64,000 nt of DNA, taken from the NCBI GenBank assembly GCA_003254905.1, contig QANU01058179.1:505020-569019 (forward strand), read 5' to 3'. The notes beneath the pieces were generated by a model. The model did not search any database. It was not told the DNA's origin and saw only the letters and a list, made by a program, of their open reading frames with translations. Shown piece by piece: positions 10,955 through 22,662 of this stretch (position 1 is the first letter of the stretch; every line of letters begins with the position of its first letter). Origin of the DNA: Nissolia schottii (Eukaryota; Streptophyta; Magnoliopsida; Fabales; Fabaceae). The position numbers and the translations under genes are program-made.

Positions 10955-10965
10955 ATCTAATACCA
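10955..10965 (-). other. copia primer-binding site (initiator tRNA-Met type)
   Basis: On the minus strand TGGTATTAGA follows the LTR end (..CA) by three bases. It differs by one base from the usual TGGTATCAGA of plant copia elements. Confidence 0.7.
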
Positions 10966-10968
10966 TAT

Positions 10969-11157
10969 TGAGATATACAGACTATGTAGATATGAGAACT
11001 GAATATGCAAGAAGCATATTAGCAAAAAGAAAATTTGATGAATGAATGACTTCTTCGTTACTTGGCTTGCTTTACAAATAATATGTACTATATGTAATCA
11101 ATGAGTGGACTAAATCCTTCCTAACTGAAATTAATTAACTAACTGAATTGTCTAACA
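10969..11157 (-). repeat. 5' LTR of the copia remnant
   Basis: On the minus strand the segment starts TGTTAGACAATTCAGTTAG at 11157 and ends in CA at 10969. It lies just before the primer-binding site and the gag start. About 189 bases is short but within the copia range. The 3' LTR was not found to the left. Confidence 0.65.
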
Positions 11158-11768
11158 ATTAATTGAATTTTACTAGCATGTGCTTCTCATCTTTTTTTTA
11201 GGCTATATACAATCTAATAATATATACATATGGGTTTATTCAATAATAATAATATAAATATTTTTTTAGGATATATATACTTATATTTAATAATTTTTTT
11301 AATTAATTTAGTATATTGTTTTGCATATCAGTCAATAGTGTTAGTTGTGTAGCGGAGTGCTAGTCGTGTGGTACAAGTGTGAAAGTAAAGGTTTTTTTTC
11401 CCTAGCAGTAAAAGAAGATATATATTCTTCTGCATTTACCAAATGGTCAAAGGTTGCAATAATGCGAGGTAGATAGGTAAGGTGGTGGACAGACATAGCA
11501 TCGGAGCAGGGTTTGTATTATTTTAGGGGGCAAATGTCATGATTGAGATTACTGACATAAAGTCATCATTGAACTTACACACCACGCCACTTGCCCCCAT
11601 CTTAATTTTCTCTCATTTCTATATATTAACCCTTTTGCACGGCCCCCCTACACTCCAAAACCACCCTCAACGCCGTCCAAAAAACACTCAAAAATACTTT
11701 TTTTTTCTCTGTGTTGCAAAGCTCCACCCTCTTTCATCAAACAGTAGTGTCTTTGCCTAATTAAAAGG
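11158..11768 (+). promoter_or_regulatory. upstream region of the HAT3-like gene, with a TATA-like box
   Basis: No gene in this interval. A TATA-like element (ctatatatta, about 11619-11628) lies some 140 bases before the start codon and is followed by a CT/CA-rich leader. This is a plausible core promoter, based only on position and sequence. Confidence 0.4.
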
Positions 11769-11988
11769 ATGATGGTTGAAAAGGAGGATCAGTTGGGGAT
11801 GAGTCTAAGCCTGAACTTATTCCCGGCTCAGATTAATACCACCCCAAATCCACGTCTGCAGCTGAATCATCTCACGTTGTATTCATCTAGCTCTACTCCT
11901 AATTCTGCTTGCAATCCTCACAAGCCCTCTTGGAACGAGGCTGCTTTCGCTAATTCCTCTGCAGGTATTGCATCGTTTTTTATTCTCG

Positions 11989-12030
<42 letters not shown>

Positions 12031-12862
12031 TCGCATTCGTTCTAAGCGTTTCAGATCTGCTCATGTTTCTGTACTTGTTTTACTTCTCGTCCTCCTCCAT
12101 TTTTCCCCCTCATCCACTTAAACTTAGATTCATGTACACGTTATTTATTTATTTATTTATTTCTACAAAATGATTTTAACAGTATTCTCTCCATTTTCAA
12201 TGTATTTTCCTCTTTGATTTCATTTACGCCCCAAAAAAAAGCTTCGTCATTAATTTTGTCTCCTTTATAATTCGCATTCTATCATTAATTAACGTGACAG
12301 TAAAGTATCTCTCATAACTCTTATTTGCCTTTTCCTTCTAACCATTTTTTAAAACAATTTAAAGCATGTTTACACTTAAAATTAAATTGAAAAAGAAAAC
12401 CACTCTTTTTGTTTTCTCTGCAAAGAGCGGCGCGATCAGCCGTTAAATACACGCTATCTGTAACAGTGCAAAATAAGTCAAAGCACGCGCATCTAATCAT
12501 CTTTCAACATGCAGATCGAAACTCGGAGACATGCAGAGGAGGGGAAGCTGCCGGTACCGGAAGGTTCCTGGTGCGGGGGATCGACGTGAACCGGTTGCCG
12601 CCGGCGGTTGAGGAGGAAGAGGAGGAGGCGGGGGCGTCGTCGTCCCCTAACAGCACGGTGTCGAGCGTGAGCGGGAAAAGAAGCAGCGAGAGGGAATCAG
12701 GGCAGGAGAGATCAGGAGCGATGATCAGCGACGAAGATGAAGACGGAGAAACATCAAGGAAGAAGCTGAGGCTCTCCAAGGACCAGTCTGCTATTCTCGA
12801 AGACACCTTCAAGGAACACAATACCCTCAATCCCGTAAGATGCCTCACTGCCTCCTTTTCCT

Positions 12863-12895
<33 letters not shown>

Positions 12896-14160
12896 NNNNN
12901 NNNNNNNNNNNNNNNNNNNNNNNNNNNNNNNNNNNNNNNNNNNNNNNNNNNNNNNNNNNNNNNNNNNNNNNNNNNNNNNNNNTTTTTTTTTTTTTTTTTC
13001 TTTCTTTTTATTGCTTGTTGGATCTAGTCGTGGGCATTTAGGTCTTTTTCTTATTTACCAGTAACGTGACATTTATGTTTCTGGGCGCAGAAGCAAAAGT
13101 TGGCACTGGCGAAGCAGCTAGGGCTTACACCAAGACAAGTCGAGGTCTGGTTCCAGAACAGAAGGGCTAGGTAATTTACTTACTTACTTACTTTCATTAA
13201 TCCTTAGATAATTGGATGACATTAATAATAAATGTTTTATATTTTTTTTCTTTTTCTAATGGCATGCTTAATTTGGTTTTAAGTTTTAAGGTGAGCTTAT
13301 TCAAAAACAATTCTCAAGTTTTGAAAATTAAGAAATTTTCACTTTTAGTTACTGTTAAAATTAATTTTAGGCATTTTCAAGTAAAAAATCAAACTTATTA
13401 CAAATAATTTTGATATTCTAACTACCAAACTCTTTTTTTTCGTCCATTTTGTATGTTACTCTTTGCTTAAAACTTTTTTATAAAATTAATTGTCGTTTAA
13501 TTATATTAAAATGTATTAATTATTGTCTTTTTGATTGTACCCTTATTTATTATGAATTTTTTACTCTCATATTAATTGTTGAAAGGTAATTAATTTAATT
13601 TTTTTGTTAAGTATGTGTAAATTAATTACTTTTTTTAATTTGTGTGCATTTATAAAAAAAATACGTAATATCGTTTTACGTAACTTTTAAAATCAGGAGG
13701 ATAAGAGTATTAAAAGATTTTAAGTATGGTATTTACTATATTATAAGATTTCCCCAAAAGGCTTTCTTCAAAATTTGAGGTACTGTACTATTTTGTTAAC
13801 GTGGAATTGATGGCTTTTGCTGAACCTGAGAATCTCAGGACGAAATTGAAGCAAACTGAGGTGGACTGCGAGGTATTGAAGAGGTGCTGCGAGAATCTAA
13901 CGGAGGAGAATCGGAGGCTGCAGAAGGAGGTTCAAGAGCTTAGAGCACTGAAACTTTCCCCTCAATTCTACATGCGCATGACCCCACCCACTACTCTCAC
14001 CATGTGCCCTTCTTGCGAGCGCGTTGCTGTTCCGCCCGATTCTGCTGCAGCCCGTCCTAACCTTCCCATGGCCCAAGCCCACCCTCGGCCCATATCCATC
14101 AGTCCGTGGGCCTCTGCCACCCCCATCCCGCACCGGCCCTTCGATGCCTTCCGTCTCTGA
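11769..14160 (+). CDS. HAT3: HD-Zip class II transcription factor, HAT3/ATHB4-like
   Basis: Four exons by splice site and phase: 11769-11964, 12515-12834, 13091-13170 and 13839-14160, giving 305 residues. From N to C terminus they encode an LxLxL (EAR-type) repression motif at residues 13-17 and a class II linker with GIDVNRLPP and SSPNSTVSS. Next come the homeodomain at about 146-203 with WFQNRRAR (W192, N195) and a leucine zipper with leucines at 212, 219, 226 and 233. The CPSCE redox motif sits at 255-259. Family knowledge: these nuclear proteins bind CAAT(G/C)ATTG as dimers, mostly repress, and act in shade response, leaf polarity and meristem activity. The conserved homeodomain intron falls between exons 2 and 3. 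Introns carry a (TTA)n tract, an assembly gap and a MITE-like repeat. HAT3 versus ATHB4 orthology is not settled. Confidence 0.93.
11990..12029. repeat. (TTA)n microsatellite in intron 1
   Basis: About 13 uninterrupted TTA/ATT units in the first intron of the HAT3-like gene. Confidence 0.95.
12896..12982. other. assembly gap (87 N) inside a poly-T tract
   Basis: Unknown bases flanked by long T runs on both sides, in intron 2 of the HAT3-like gene. The coding sequence is not affected, since exon 2 ends at 12834 and exon 3 starts at 13091. Confidence 0.95.
13470..13675. repeat. MITE-like repeat in intron 3 of the HAT3-like gene
   Basis: Diverged copy of 14590-14800. The shared order is 'attaattattgt.tttt', 'attatacc.ttatttattatga', 'aagtatgt.taaattaatt' and 'tttttaatttgtg'. 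Confidence 0.5.
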
Positions 14161-14982
14161 CCAACGCGTTTTTGAGCAGTGTTTTGGTCACGGTGAATTA
14201 TTCGAGATGTTAACATGACTCTCCCGTCTTATTTTTTAAAAATGAGAGGAGGTTACCAGTGAATTGTTATTATGGTGGAACTTTGATTGTGCTTGTAAGG
14301 GGTACCCAAATAGAAATGAGAATATACTGGGGAAGCAATGGGAAACCGATTGTAATTTGGCCTAATGTGGAATTTTGGGTTCCAAAGTGGCGGTCAAAGA
14401 TATGGCGGTCATTAGAGAAACATGACTATTGGGTTGGTCTCCAATGTTTTGTACCAGTTTGACCCATCATCTTTTGTTTTGTGGCGGTTGACCTATTAGC
14501 TACAGGGTTTAGTAGTAAAACTATTTTTCTCTTTCCTTTTTTCCAGACTGTGTGTAAAGTGCAATGGTCTAATTAACTACTACCTCAACACGTTTCACTT
14601 GTCCTTCGATTAAATTAGAAAAATATTAATTATTGTATTTTTAATTATACCTTTATTTATTATGAGCTTTTAACTATTATATCATTTGGATTGTAATTTT
14701 TTATAAGGGTGATTTAGTTTAAGTACTTGATGTACTTTTCAAGTATGTATAAATTAATTGTCTTTTTAATTTGTGAACATATGTTAAAAGTGACATATAT
14801 AAGATTGAACTGAATGAATAATTACTAATGACTCTTTTGTGGCTTTCGTGTATTTGCTGAGTTTCTTCTCCAATTTCAAAGTCAAATTATTGCTATCTTT
14901 ACGAAAGAGAAATGTTAAAGTTTTAATTGTTTAGTTTAATTATCATTCTAATTTTATAAAGATATTAGGTAATTAGGAGGTG

Positions 14983-15021
<39 letters not shown>

Positions 15022-15570
15022 GTATCGTGTCATATGAATTATTAAAATGATAATTAAGCTAAATAGTGTGAAAGTTGTAGCATTTCTCTTTACAAAATAA
15101 AGTCTCTATCTATATTAAGTGGTGAAAAGATCCTAGTCTGATTTTCAAGATATGAGGTGGAGCAAATCCAGATTTTGGCTTATAAGTCGCCGGAATGACT
15201 TACTAGACTAGGAAAAGTTGTTTTGGGTTTCTTAAGCTGATACTATTATTAATAAAACAGAAAACACCATTTCTTTGTTAAATAAGAATAGTGTAAAGAT
15301 AGCAATAAGTAGAACAAAGCTTATATATTTCAAAAGCTCTAGTCTCATATTGGTTAGATCACAAAAAAAGTGTTTATATTCCTTTAATAGTTGTTGTTTT
15401 GGTAAAAAGAGTTGAGAAGGGAGTTGGGCTCGCGCGCATGAGTCCAAGCCAGTTGGGTCCTTCGAAGTCCAAACTGATGGATTCCCCCCGCGCACGATAA
15501 AGAGCGTCCTGGCCTTTTTGCAAGATTATTTTTTGAATTTTTGTAGCTTACCTGAGAACCCCATGATTAC
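14161..15570. other. 3' flank of the HAT3-like gene, a second MITE-like copy and microsatellite; no gene
   Basis: Probable 3' UTR immediately after 14160. The MITE-like copy at 14590-14800 matches the intron 3 repeat. An (AT)n(GTAT)n microsatellite lies at 14982-15024. Short open frames here show no known domain. Confidence 0.5.
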
Positions 15571-15573
15571 CGC

Positions 15574-15598
15574 AATTCGCCAACACAATTGGCGAATT
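15574..15598. repeat. perfect inverted repeat AATTCGCCAA / TTGGCGAATT
   Basis: 10-base perfect arms at 15574-15583 and 15589-15598 with loop CACAA. A looser echo (gaatttgccaacgcgtttgccgaat) follows at about 15604-15628. The surrounding 15540-15810 is GC-richer and looks like part of a retroelement, but no protein was identified. Confidence 0.8.
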
Positions 15599-15810
15599 CT
15601 ACCTGAATTTGCCAACGCGTTTGCCGAATCCCAATCCGGCGCGCCACGTCAGCAGAAACCGTAGTAGTCCTGTAATATGTTTTGAAACAGGGTATTTTGA
15701 TAATTTGTTCCTTTGATAGGGGCAAAACAGTAAAAACGTCCTCTATCGGCATAACCCTCGTTGTACATTTCATTATAAAAACATGCAATTTAGAACCAGC
15801 CACTCACTAA

Positions 15811-17429
15811 TGAGAGTTTTTTGTTTGATACTTCAAAATCAGGCTCAAAGAATAATAAGGTGCTAACATTAACATAGACACAACTTATACAGAGACATAA
15901 AAAAAAACAAGCTTAAGGCCCAATCCCCACCAAACAAGGAATATAGTACACCGAGTCTTTTTTATGTTATTAAACTATTTATTTAGTTCTATTAACTTAT
16001 AGATTAATTGTTTTATTGTAGTTAACGTGAATAAATTATACACACAACTATCAAACTTTAAACAACTTTAAATTAGTAGTACACAAATAAAAAATACAAA
16101 AGGTTTGGCCAAATATCAACCCGAGTCACCCGAAAAATGGTTTGTCCTAAAGTAGGCTAATATCTTAGTAATTTGAAGTGGCCTGTGCTAAACATGGTCC
16201 ATATTGAGGTGACTTGACCCAAATGGCCCAAACGACCCATTTCCGCATCTCTTGGTGGTGGTAACAACCATATTCTAAATCTGGACACCACACTAAAATT
16301 TAAATGACAATGTCAAATTTATTTATATTTTAATTTTAACATTCAATCTAATTAGTTATCTCATTAAATTTTAGAATAACTTAAAACACACTAACTCATC
16401 CCACTAAATCATACACCACTATAGTTCATTCCATACACATCCGAAAGAAGGAAAAACACATCCTACATACTCATTCCAAAAAAAAAAACATTTTAGCTCA
16501 ATAAAATTGTCAAGAATATTGCACGACCCATGTAATTTTAAATTGAGTTTCTCTTTCTTCCACCTTATTCCCACCTTTTATTTTTTAATGTCCAAGAAGT
16601 TTTAACCACCTATTTATCTTGCACTGTTTTTTTTTTTTTTTTTTTAAAAAAAAAACTCTCTTATTGTATAGTATTACTCCGTTCCAAATGGCGCTCTATT
16701 ATTTGCCTACCTCACATGCAACATGCAATTTTTCTCTAGGTAGAAAATGGATGAAACTGTGTGCTATCATTTTAAGGACTCGGTTCCATTTTTATTTTTT
16801 GTGGAGACTTGTGCAGAGAGAGTTGGCACAGTGAAAGAATTGGTCCCTTGCATTCCACTCTGATCATTACATTCCCAGATACGATCGATTTCAATGTCAA
16901 TTAAACTATACACAATAACACAAGTTAGTTTGCAAGTCTTTCTGTTTTAGCACACATAATAAGATTGAGATCCCAAATAACATCAAACAGCAAAGGCTCA
17001 TCACAAGAAAACATAATTATCTTTAATCCATGCAGCTCCTGAAAACTGCTTTTAACTGAAATTAGAACTGAAAGTACTTAAATGTTCACTGGCTGGGTGC
17101 AAATGCATGTAAGTTGCAAATGGTAATGACTAGTGTGCTTCTTACAAATGGCCAAATTCAAGCTCATGCAGATCAAAACTTCCTATTCAAAACATTCCCA
17201 GAACAAGAGATTGAAGTTCTAGCGCAGAAAGGGGGAAAGAAAAAAATGCAGGTAGAATCAGCATATATCTGTCTATACCATGATTATACATTTATGAGGG
17301 GGGGAAATAGGACACAAATCCAATCCAATTACAACCTTAAAACCGTGGAAAGAAAACATCCACTTTTAATTACATTCCCATCTCTAAATAACGCAGTAAT
17401 ACATAAAAGGGTCTTCAAGATCATTATTT
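15811..17429. other. intergenic DNA and 3' flank of the DUF761 gene
   Basis: No gene seen. There is a T-run/A-run junction at about 16624-16655. The last few hundred bases probably include the 3' UTR of the minus-strand gene that ends at 17430. Confidence 0.5.
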
Positions 17430-19573
17430 TTACCTAGAAGAAGAGTTTCTAGTGCTCCTTGTACTCCTCTTGATAGACTCAATTCTCTGAAGCCTTATTT
17501 GTTCCCTGAATTTGGCGATGAATTCATCGGCCTTCTTATCTACATCCGGCCCTTCGTCACCCGCGTTTCCAGAAGAAGCAGCTCCATCTGTTCTTGAAGC
17601 TTCTCCAGCAGGTTGAGTTGCCCCACCACTATCTTTCTGCATCATGATGCTTCCCCCAATATGTTCATCCTCAATTTCCGAGTCCTCCTCCGCCTCCTCA
17701 TCATCATCAGATTCCATAACCACCTTGTCAAGAAATGGGGTATTTTTCTCTTCCTTCATGAACTCGTCACTTCTAAATGACATGTTTTCATACCCCTTAG
17801 TGCCACCACCCATATTACTAGTCTTTCTTGTTGGTCCTTCCATGAAACTCTCTTCATCCCCAAATAGACTTGTTTCCATGGCTCCATTCTTCTTCGCTCC
17901 TCCTTCTCCAACCCATTTTCCCATCCCCTCACTTGTGAAGCTTCTCTTCAGCTCCTTATCAGAGGAACCCCCTTCAGCATTGAATGGCAGAACGCAGCGC
18001 CTTGGCCTCGTTGAGATTGATTTACGAAACATTGGTGGGGGCGGAGGAGGCGGAGGAGGGCAGGACCTGCAAAAGCCCTTCTTCCTCACCACATCCTCTG
18101 CACTCTTGGCAAGTGACTCCGCCGAAAACGAACTATGCAGATTATGAGATATCTCCTTGCTAGGTGAAGGACTTGCTCGAGATGAACGGGAATTACCTTG
18201 CGACAGCTTCGCCGATCGACTTTCCACCTTGTTGCTGAACTCAGATTCCTCAATTGAAGGCCTGGAAGCATAAGCAGCGGTCTCGGCTGCTTCTTGCTTA
18301 TTAGGTTCCAATAACCTCCCGGACCTCGATCTCCATGGTATTGGAGAAGGTAACACAACCTTGTCCTTCATCTCAACATCAGCAGCAATATTAGGCCTAG
18401 CTTTACTTGAATTATTATTATTGCCCGAGAAGCTTCTGGACCCTGCAGCCTTATAAGAGGCAATCGACCTATTAAGAGACAAAGCGCTTGTTTTTATCCT
18501 ACCATCATCATCGTTAATACCATCTTCATCGCCATTAGACAAGCGAGACTTCAAGCTCCGAATCGGCAAAAGCAAAGGCTTCTCACCGGCCTTGTTGTCA
18601 AAGCTGGAGCGATGCTGCTGCGCCTGTTGCGATCCAGCCACGACCACGACGGGCTCGTTCCTGTTAGCAAGAAAATTAAAGCAATTTGGTCAAAATGAAA
18701 AGAGTTAACCGTTAAATCAATCTCTAAAGTTAGTTGACAACCAACTAAATTCATTCCTATTAAGAATAATATATATTATGTTTAATTTGATTTGATTGTG
18801 ATTTGTTTTTGGCTTCAGCCTAGCTCACCTTTAAATTAACTCGTACAACGTAGATAATACAATTGTTATTTCTCTGTTATCTATCTTTCTCCTGTATCTT
18901 TCTCCACGATGTTTAACAATTCCGATATATGTTTGAAAAGTTGTTGTAACATATTAGTCCCTGTGATGTGAGGGACTAACTTGATATCACTAATAACGAA
19001 GGATTAGTTGATGATAGGTTTTTCCTCAAGACTAACATAATCGCCCGGTTTACTCGAAAAAAAAAGAAGAAAGAACCTGCGGTGCTGATTGCTCCAGGTT
19101 TGGACTTTGGGTTCGCTGTCATGATCAGATTCAGAGGACGATAACAACTCGGCTGGCGTCGTTTCGGCCTCGTCCTCGAAGAACGACGACACCTGGAGGA
19201 ACCTCGAGACGAGCGATTGCGCGCCGTGGTTCTCTTTGCCGGCTCCGTCGTCCTTGTTCTTGCGGCTGAAGAGGCCGTAGGAGATGGCGACGCCGACGAA
19301 GAGGATGTGGAGGAGCTCCCAGCTTCGGGTGACGAGGGCCGACTGGTTGATGAAGTCGGGCGCCTGCGAAGGGAACAGGGGAAGGATGACGAAGAAGATT
19401 GCCACTGTGGCTGCTTTGTAGAGGAAGTTATGGCGGGAGAGCTTGTTGTTGTTGTTGTTGTTGTTTGGCCCCTGTTCTTGTTCTTCTTGTTGTTGCTGGT
19501 GGTTCTTTTTTTCTGCGGCGGTTGGCTTTTGTTGGTGTTTTGCGGTGGCGGTGCTGTGGATTGCACCTGCCAT
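17430..19573 (-). CDS. DUF761-domain protein with N-terminal membrane segments
   Basis: Two exons: 19573-19077 and 18660-17430 (GT-AG, phase 2), giving 575 residues. The N terminus is Gln/Asn-rich with a seven-residue Asn run at 37-43. Two hydrophobic segments follow at about 53-68 and 86-101, so a membrane anchor is likely. The long remainder is Ser/Arg/Asp/Glu-rich and looks disordered, with a nine-residue proline run. Near the C terminus (about 540-560) lies KADEFIAKFREQIRLQR, the DUF761 motif of the plant 'cotton fibre expressed / hydroxyproline-rich' family. Biochemical function is unknown for this family; some members affect growth and defence. The start was chosen because it is the first ATG of an exon that splices in frame. 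It converges with the HAT3-like gene. Confidence 0.88.
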
Positions 19574-19675
19574 TGGAGAAGGCTGTGAGGGAAGAGACAG
19601 GAAATGTGGAGAAGGAGAAGAAGACTTAGAAGCGAAGGTTGAGGGAAAGAAGGGACATGAGGGGGGTGGAAAGAG

Positions 19676-19682
19676 TATATAT
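19676..19682 (-). promoter_or_regulatory. TATA-like box of the DUF761 gene
   Basis: TATATA on the minus strand about 100 bases before the start codon at 19573. Positional evidence only. Confidence 0.4.
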
Positions 19683-19699
19683 GAGAAGAAGCAAAAGCT

Positions 19700-20590
19700 G
19701 ATGCTTTTGACACTTTTAATTTGTTTGCTTTACACCGTCAAAGACAAAAATAAAATAAAAAATTTAAAGAAAATGTCAAGCGTAGCCTTGCCTTCTTCTT
19801 GCCTTTATTCCCGCTTGTAATTGTTGCCTTTTTGCCCTTCTCTCTCTCCTCCCCCCCTCTCTCTCTCACTAAATTTGGTGCTTGCTTTCGGTAATAAGAT
19901 GCTTTTGTCTGTGCCAAAACTATTACAATCCGGTCATCCATGAAAATGTGAGGACGGATGATGCTCTTATTTTATGTTTTAAAAAAATTGTCATTTTTGT
20001 AGTTATTTGGTGTGGAAGCTTACTCACATGCTATTTAATATTAGATGACATTGTATTGGTGTGTGGGTCCTTTGAAAATCTCATTGAATGATGATTCAAT
20101 ATAATGTTCTACACTAAATGAGTCTATATAACACAAATCTTCAAAAGTTATATCTTTTTAAATGAATGGTTGAATAAATTATCATTAAAGACATATTACA
20201 AAAATTAAAACTAAAATTATGATATGATAACGACAAGAGTGTTGTTAGGAGTATAATAAATTGGTTGTCACTGTACTGCCACCAACACAAATTATACAGA
20301 GTGAGGCTCATCAATTATTTCTTAACCGCCCCCATCTCTCCATGCTCACACACATACGCAAAGCATGCACCACACTCCCACTCAAACTTTTTGTACCTCT
20401 CACTCTCACTTTCTTCTTCACGCTTCACATTCTCTCGCTCACAACGATTTTCACTCAAATAAGAGCCTCTTACCAAACTATTCTCAAAGAAATCTATTAT
20501 ACAAACTTTTACACTCATGTGCACAAACTTTTTTAGAAAACACATACAATCTTTCACAAACTTTTAAATAGACATGCATAAACTTTTACT
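19700..20590. other. intergenic DNA, no gene seen
   Basis: Upstream flank of the DUF761 gene followed by CT/CA-rich DNA leading into the repeat array. Short open frames are low-complexity. Confidence 0.5.
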
Positions 20591-21225
20591 CTCAGGTACA
20601 CAAACTTCAGAAACAACAGGCCCAAACATTTTCAGAAATTACACATAAACTTTTACACTCTCATGCACAAACTTTTTCAGAAACCATGCGCACACTTTTA
20701 CAAACTTATACACAAACATTTAACTAGGAATGCACAAACTGTTGTAAAAAATATACACAAGCTTCTAAAATAACATACAAAAGCTTTTGAAACAATAAAC
20801 CCAAAGCTTTTCAAAAATTACACACAAACTTTTACGCTCTCAGGCACAAAATTTTTCAGAAATCACGCACAAACTTTTACAAACTCATACACAAACATTT
20901 AACTAGGACTGCACAAACTGTTGTAAAAAGTATACACAAACTTCTAAAACAACATACAAAAGCTTTTGAAACAATAGACCTGAAGCTTTTCAGAACAAAC
21001 TTTTTCAAAAACCACGTACAAACTTTTACAAACTCATACAAATTTTTGACTTGCACAAACTTTTGCAAAAAAAAAATACACAAACTTTTGAAACAATAGA
21101 TCAAAATTTTTTTAGAAACCACACATAAACTTTTACACTCTTATGCACAAACTATTTCAGAAACTACCCATAAACTTTTACAAACTCATACACAAACTTT
21201 TACACTCGCATGCACACACTTCTGA
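20591..21225. repeat. degenerate ACAAACTTTT array with a 179-base higher-order period
   Basis: Dozens of ACAAACTTTT-like units. A larger block recurs with spacing 179: 'aaacatttaactagga' occurs at 20714 and 20893, followed in both by 'tgcacaaactgttgtaaaaa', 'acaaaagcttttgaaacaat' and similar text. It is a minisatellite of unknown origin. AT-rich stop-dense frames make coding unlikely. Confidence 0.8.
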
Positions 21226-22631
21226 CACAACTTTCAAATGCATACCGTGATCTCTTCCGTATTTCTAAACCATAGAACAAAAAGCAAATAAGAGAAAAAC
21301 TCAACCGAAATACAAAAAAAGCTTTGATTTTTCATATAAAAAATGATGTTGAAACCTCTAAAGAAGAAGATCTCATGTGCCTTTTTCACACTTTGTGCTG
21401 TGAATGAAAAAGAATAATAAGAAGTACGAAGAAGAACAAAAAAAAGTGTGTGATAACTGCAGCGGACGGACGAGGAGTGCAAAATGAATGGTGCGCATGA
21501 AGGAGATGATAAAGAGAAGAGAGAGAAATACAAAAGTTTATATAATATATGTTAGTGGGAGCACGGTAACACTAAAATAGATGTACACCAAACATTTTTG
21601 TAACACTAATTTAAAAAATAGAACAACGGGTAACAACTTCTACACAAGAGTATCATTAGTTACATTTTTCAATCCACAATTGCTTGGGTAAGTGTTAATA
21701 CAAGTAATGCAGAAAAACTTGTTGGAACTTTTGAAATTTGTAGGAACGGATTTTATACCAGCAGCTAGGAAGAGAACAATAACAGTATCCATCGTTTGAG
21801 TTTGTACAACATTGAAATTAAGGATCAGGGTGTGGGTTGAATAACAAGTGTATTTTTTCTTTCTCTTTGAAATAAATTGTGGACTAAATTTGTCTTATAA
21901 TTAACCATTTCCCGCAAGTTAATCTGACATCTTTCAGTTGAAAAAGTGAAATATTTAGATACCTTGCTCTGATCCCTTATTAACTAGACCTCAAGAACGA
22001 CATGCGCTTTATAGAATTTTATAGCGATGGCGAGAATTGTGGATGTCGCGATCATCAATGTGACTACAGTAACATGAAATTTGTGTGATTGTAACATGAA
22101 ATTGAGTTTGATGCGACTTTGATACAGTTACGCTGCAACCAATTTATGTGAATTGGAGTCTCACTGTAATTGCAGTCTGATGCAATTACAGCGGTGACCG
22201 CAACTGCAATATTAGTATCGTTTGAAATTTAAATAACTTTGGTTGTATGTTTACTACAATTTCTTTAGTTTATGTTTTAAGTTATAATAACCTCAAAGCG
22301 AATTCCCGTTTAATGGTGGTTTTCTTTTCAGCGCATTTTACAAGCATGATTAATTTAGTCACTCGAAAGACTCTTGAAGTAAATAGTGGAAGCTTGGAAC
22401 GTTGAACTACACGCTCAAGTGGCTTGTAATGTTCTGTTACTAATGTGTTTCTTAACCCCAACTATTGTGCTACAAATTGACGGAACTGAAAAAAAAAAAA
22501 AAAACGTGAAGCGAATGAAATGAAAACGACAGTTTTGTGATCTATGACAACCACACAAGAGTTTCGATCAGGTGATGGTCCATGTCTTAATGCAAGCAGA
22601 GTTTGAGGAACATATGCAGATGGTCCCTACC

Positions 22632-22662
<31 letters not shown>

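Noticed and set aside
12504..12848. Minus-strand open frame opposite HAT3 exon 2
   Set aside because: Shadow of a GC-rich, well-supported exon encoding the class II linker and homeodomain.
15567..15803. 78-residue minus-strand open frame
   Set aside because: No domain recognised; lies in a block that looks like retroelement debris with palindromes.
19217..19588. Plus-strand open frames opposite the DUF761 first exon
   Set aside because: Shadows of the coding exon; their valine/cysteine-rich peptides come from the antisense of Asn/Gln codons.
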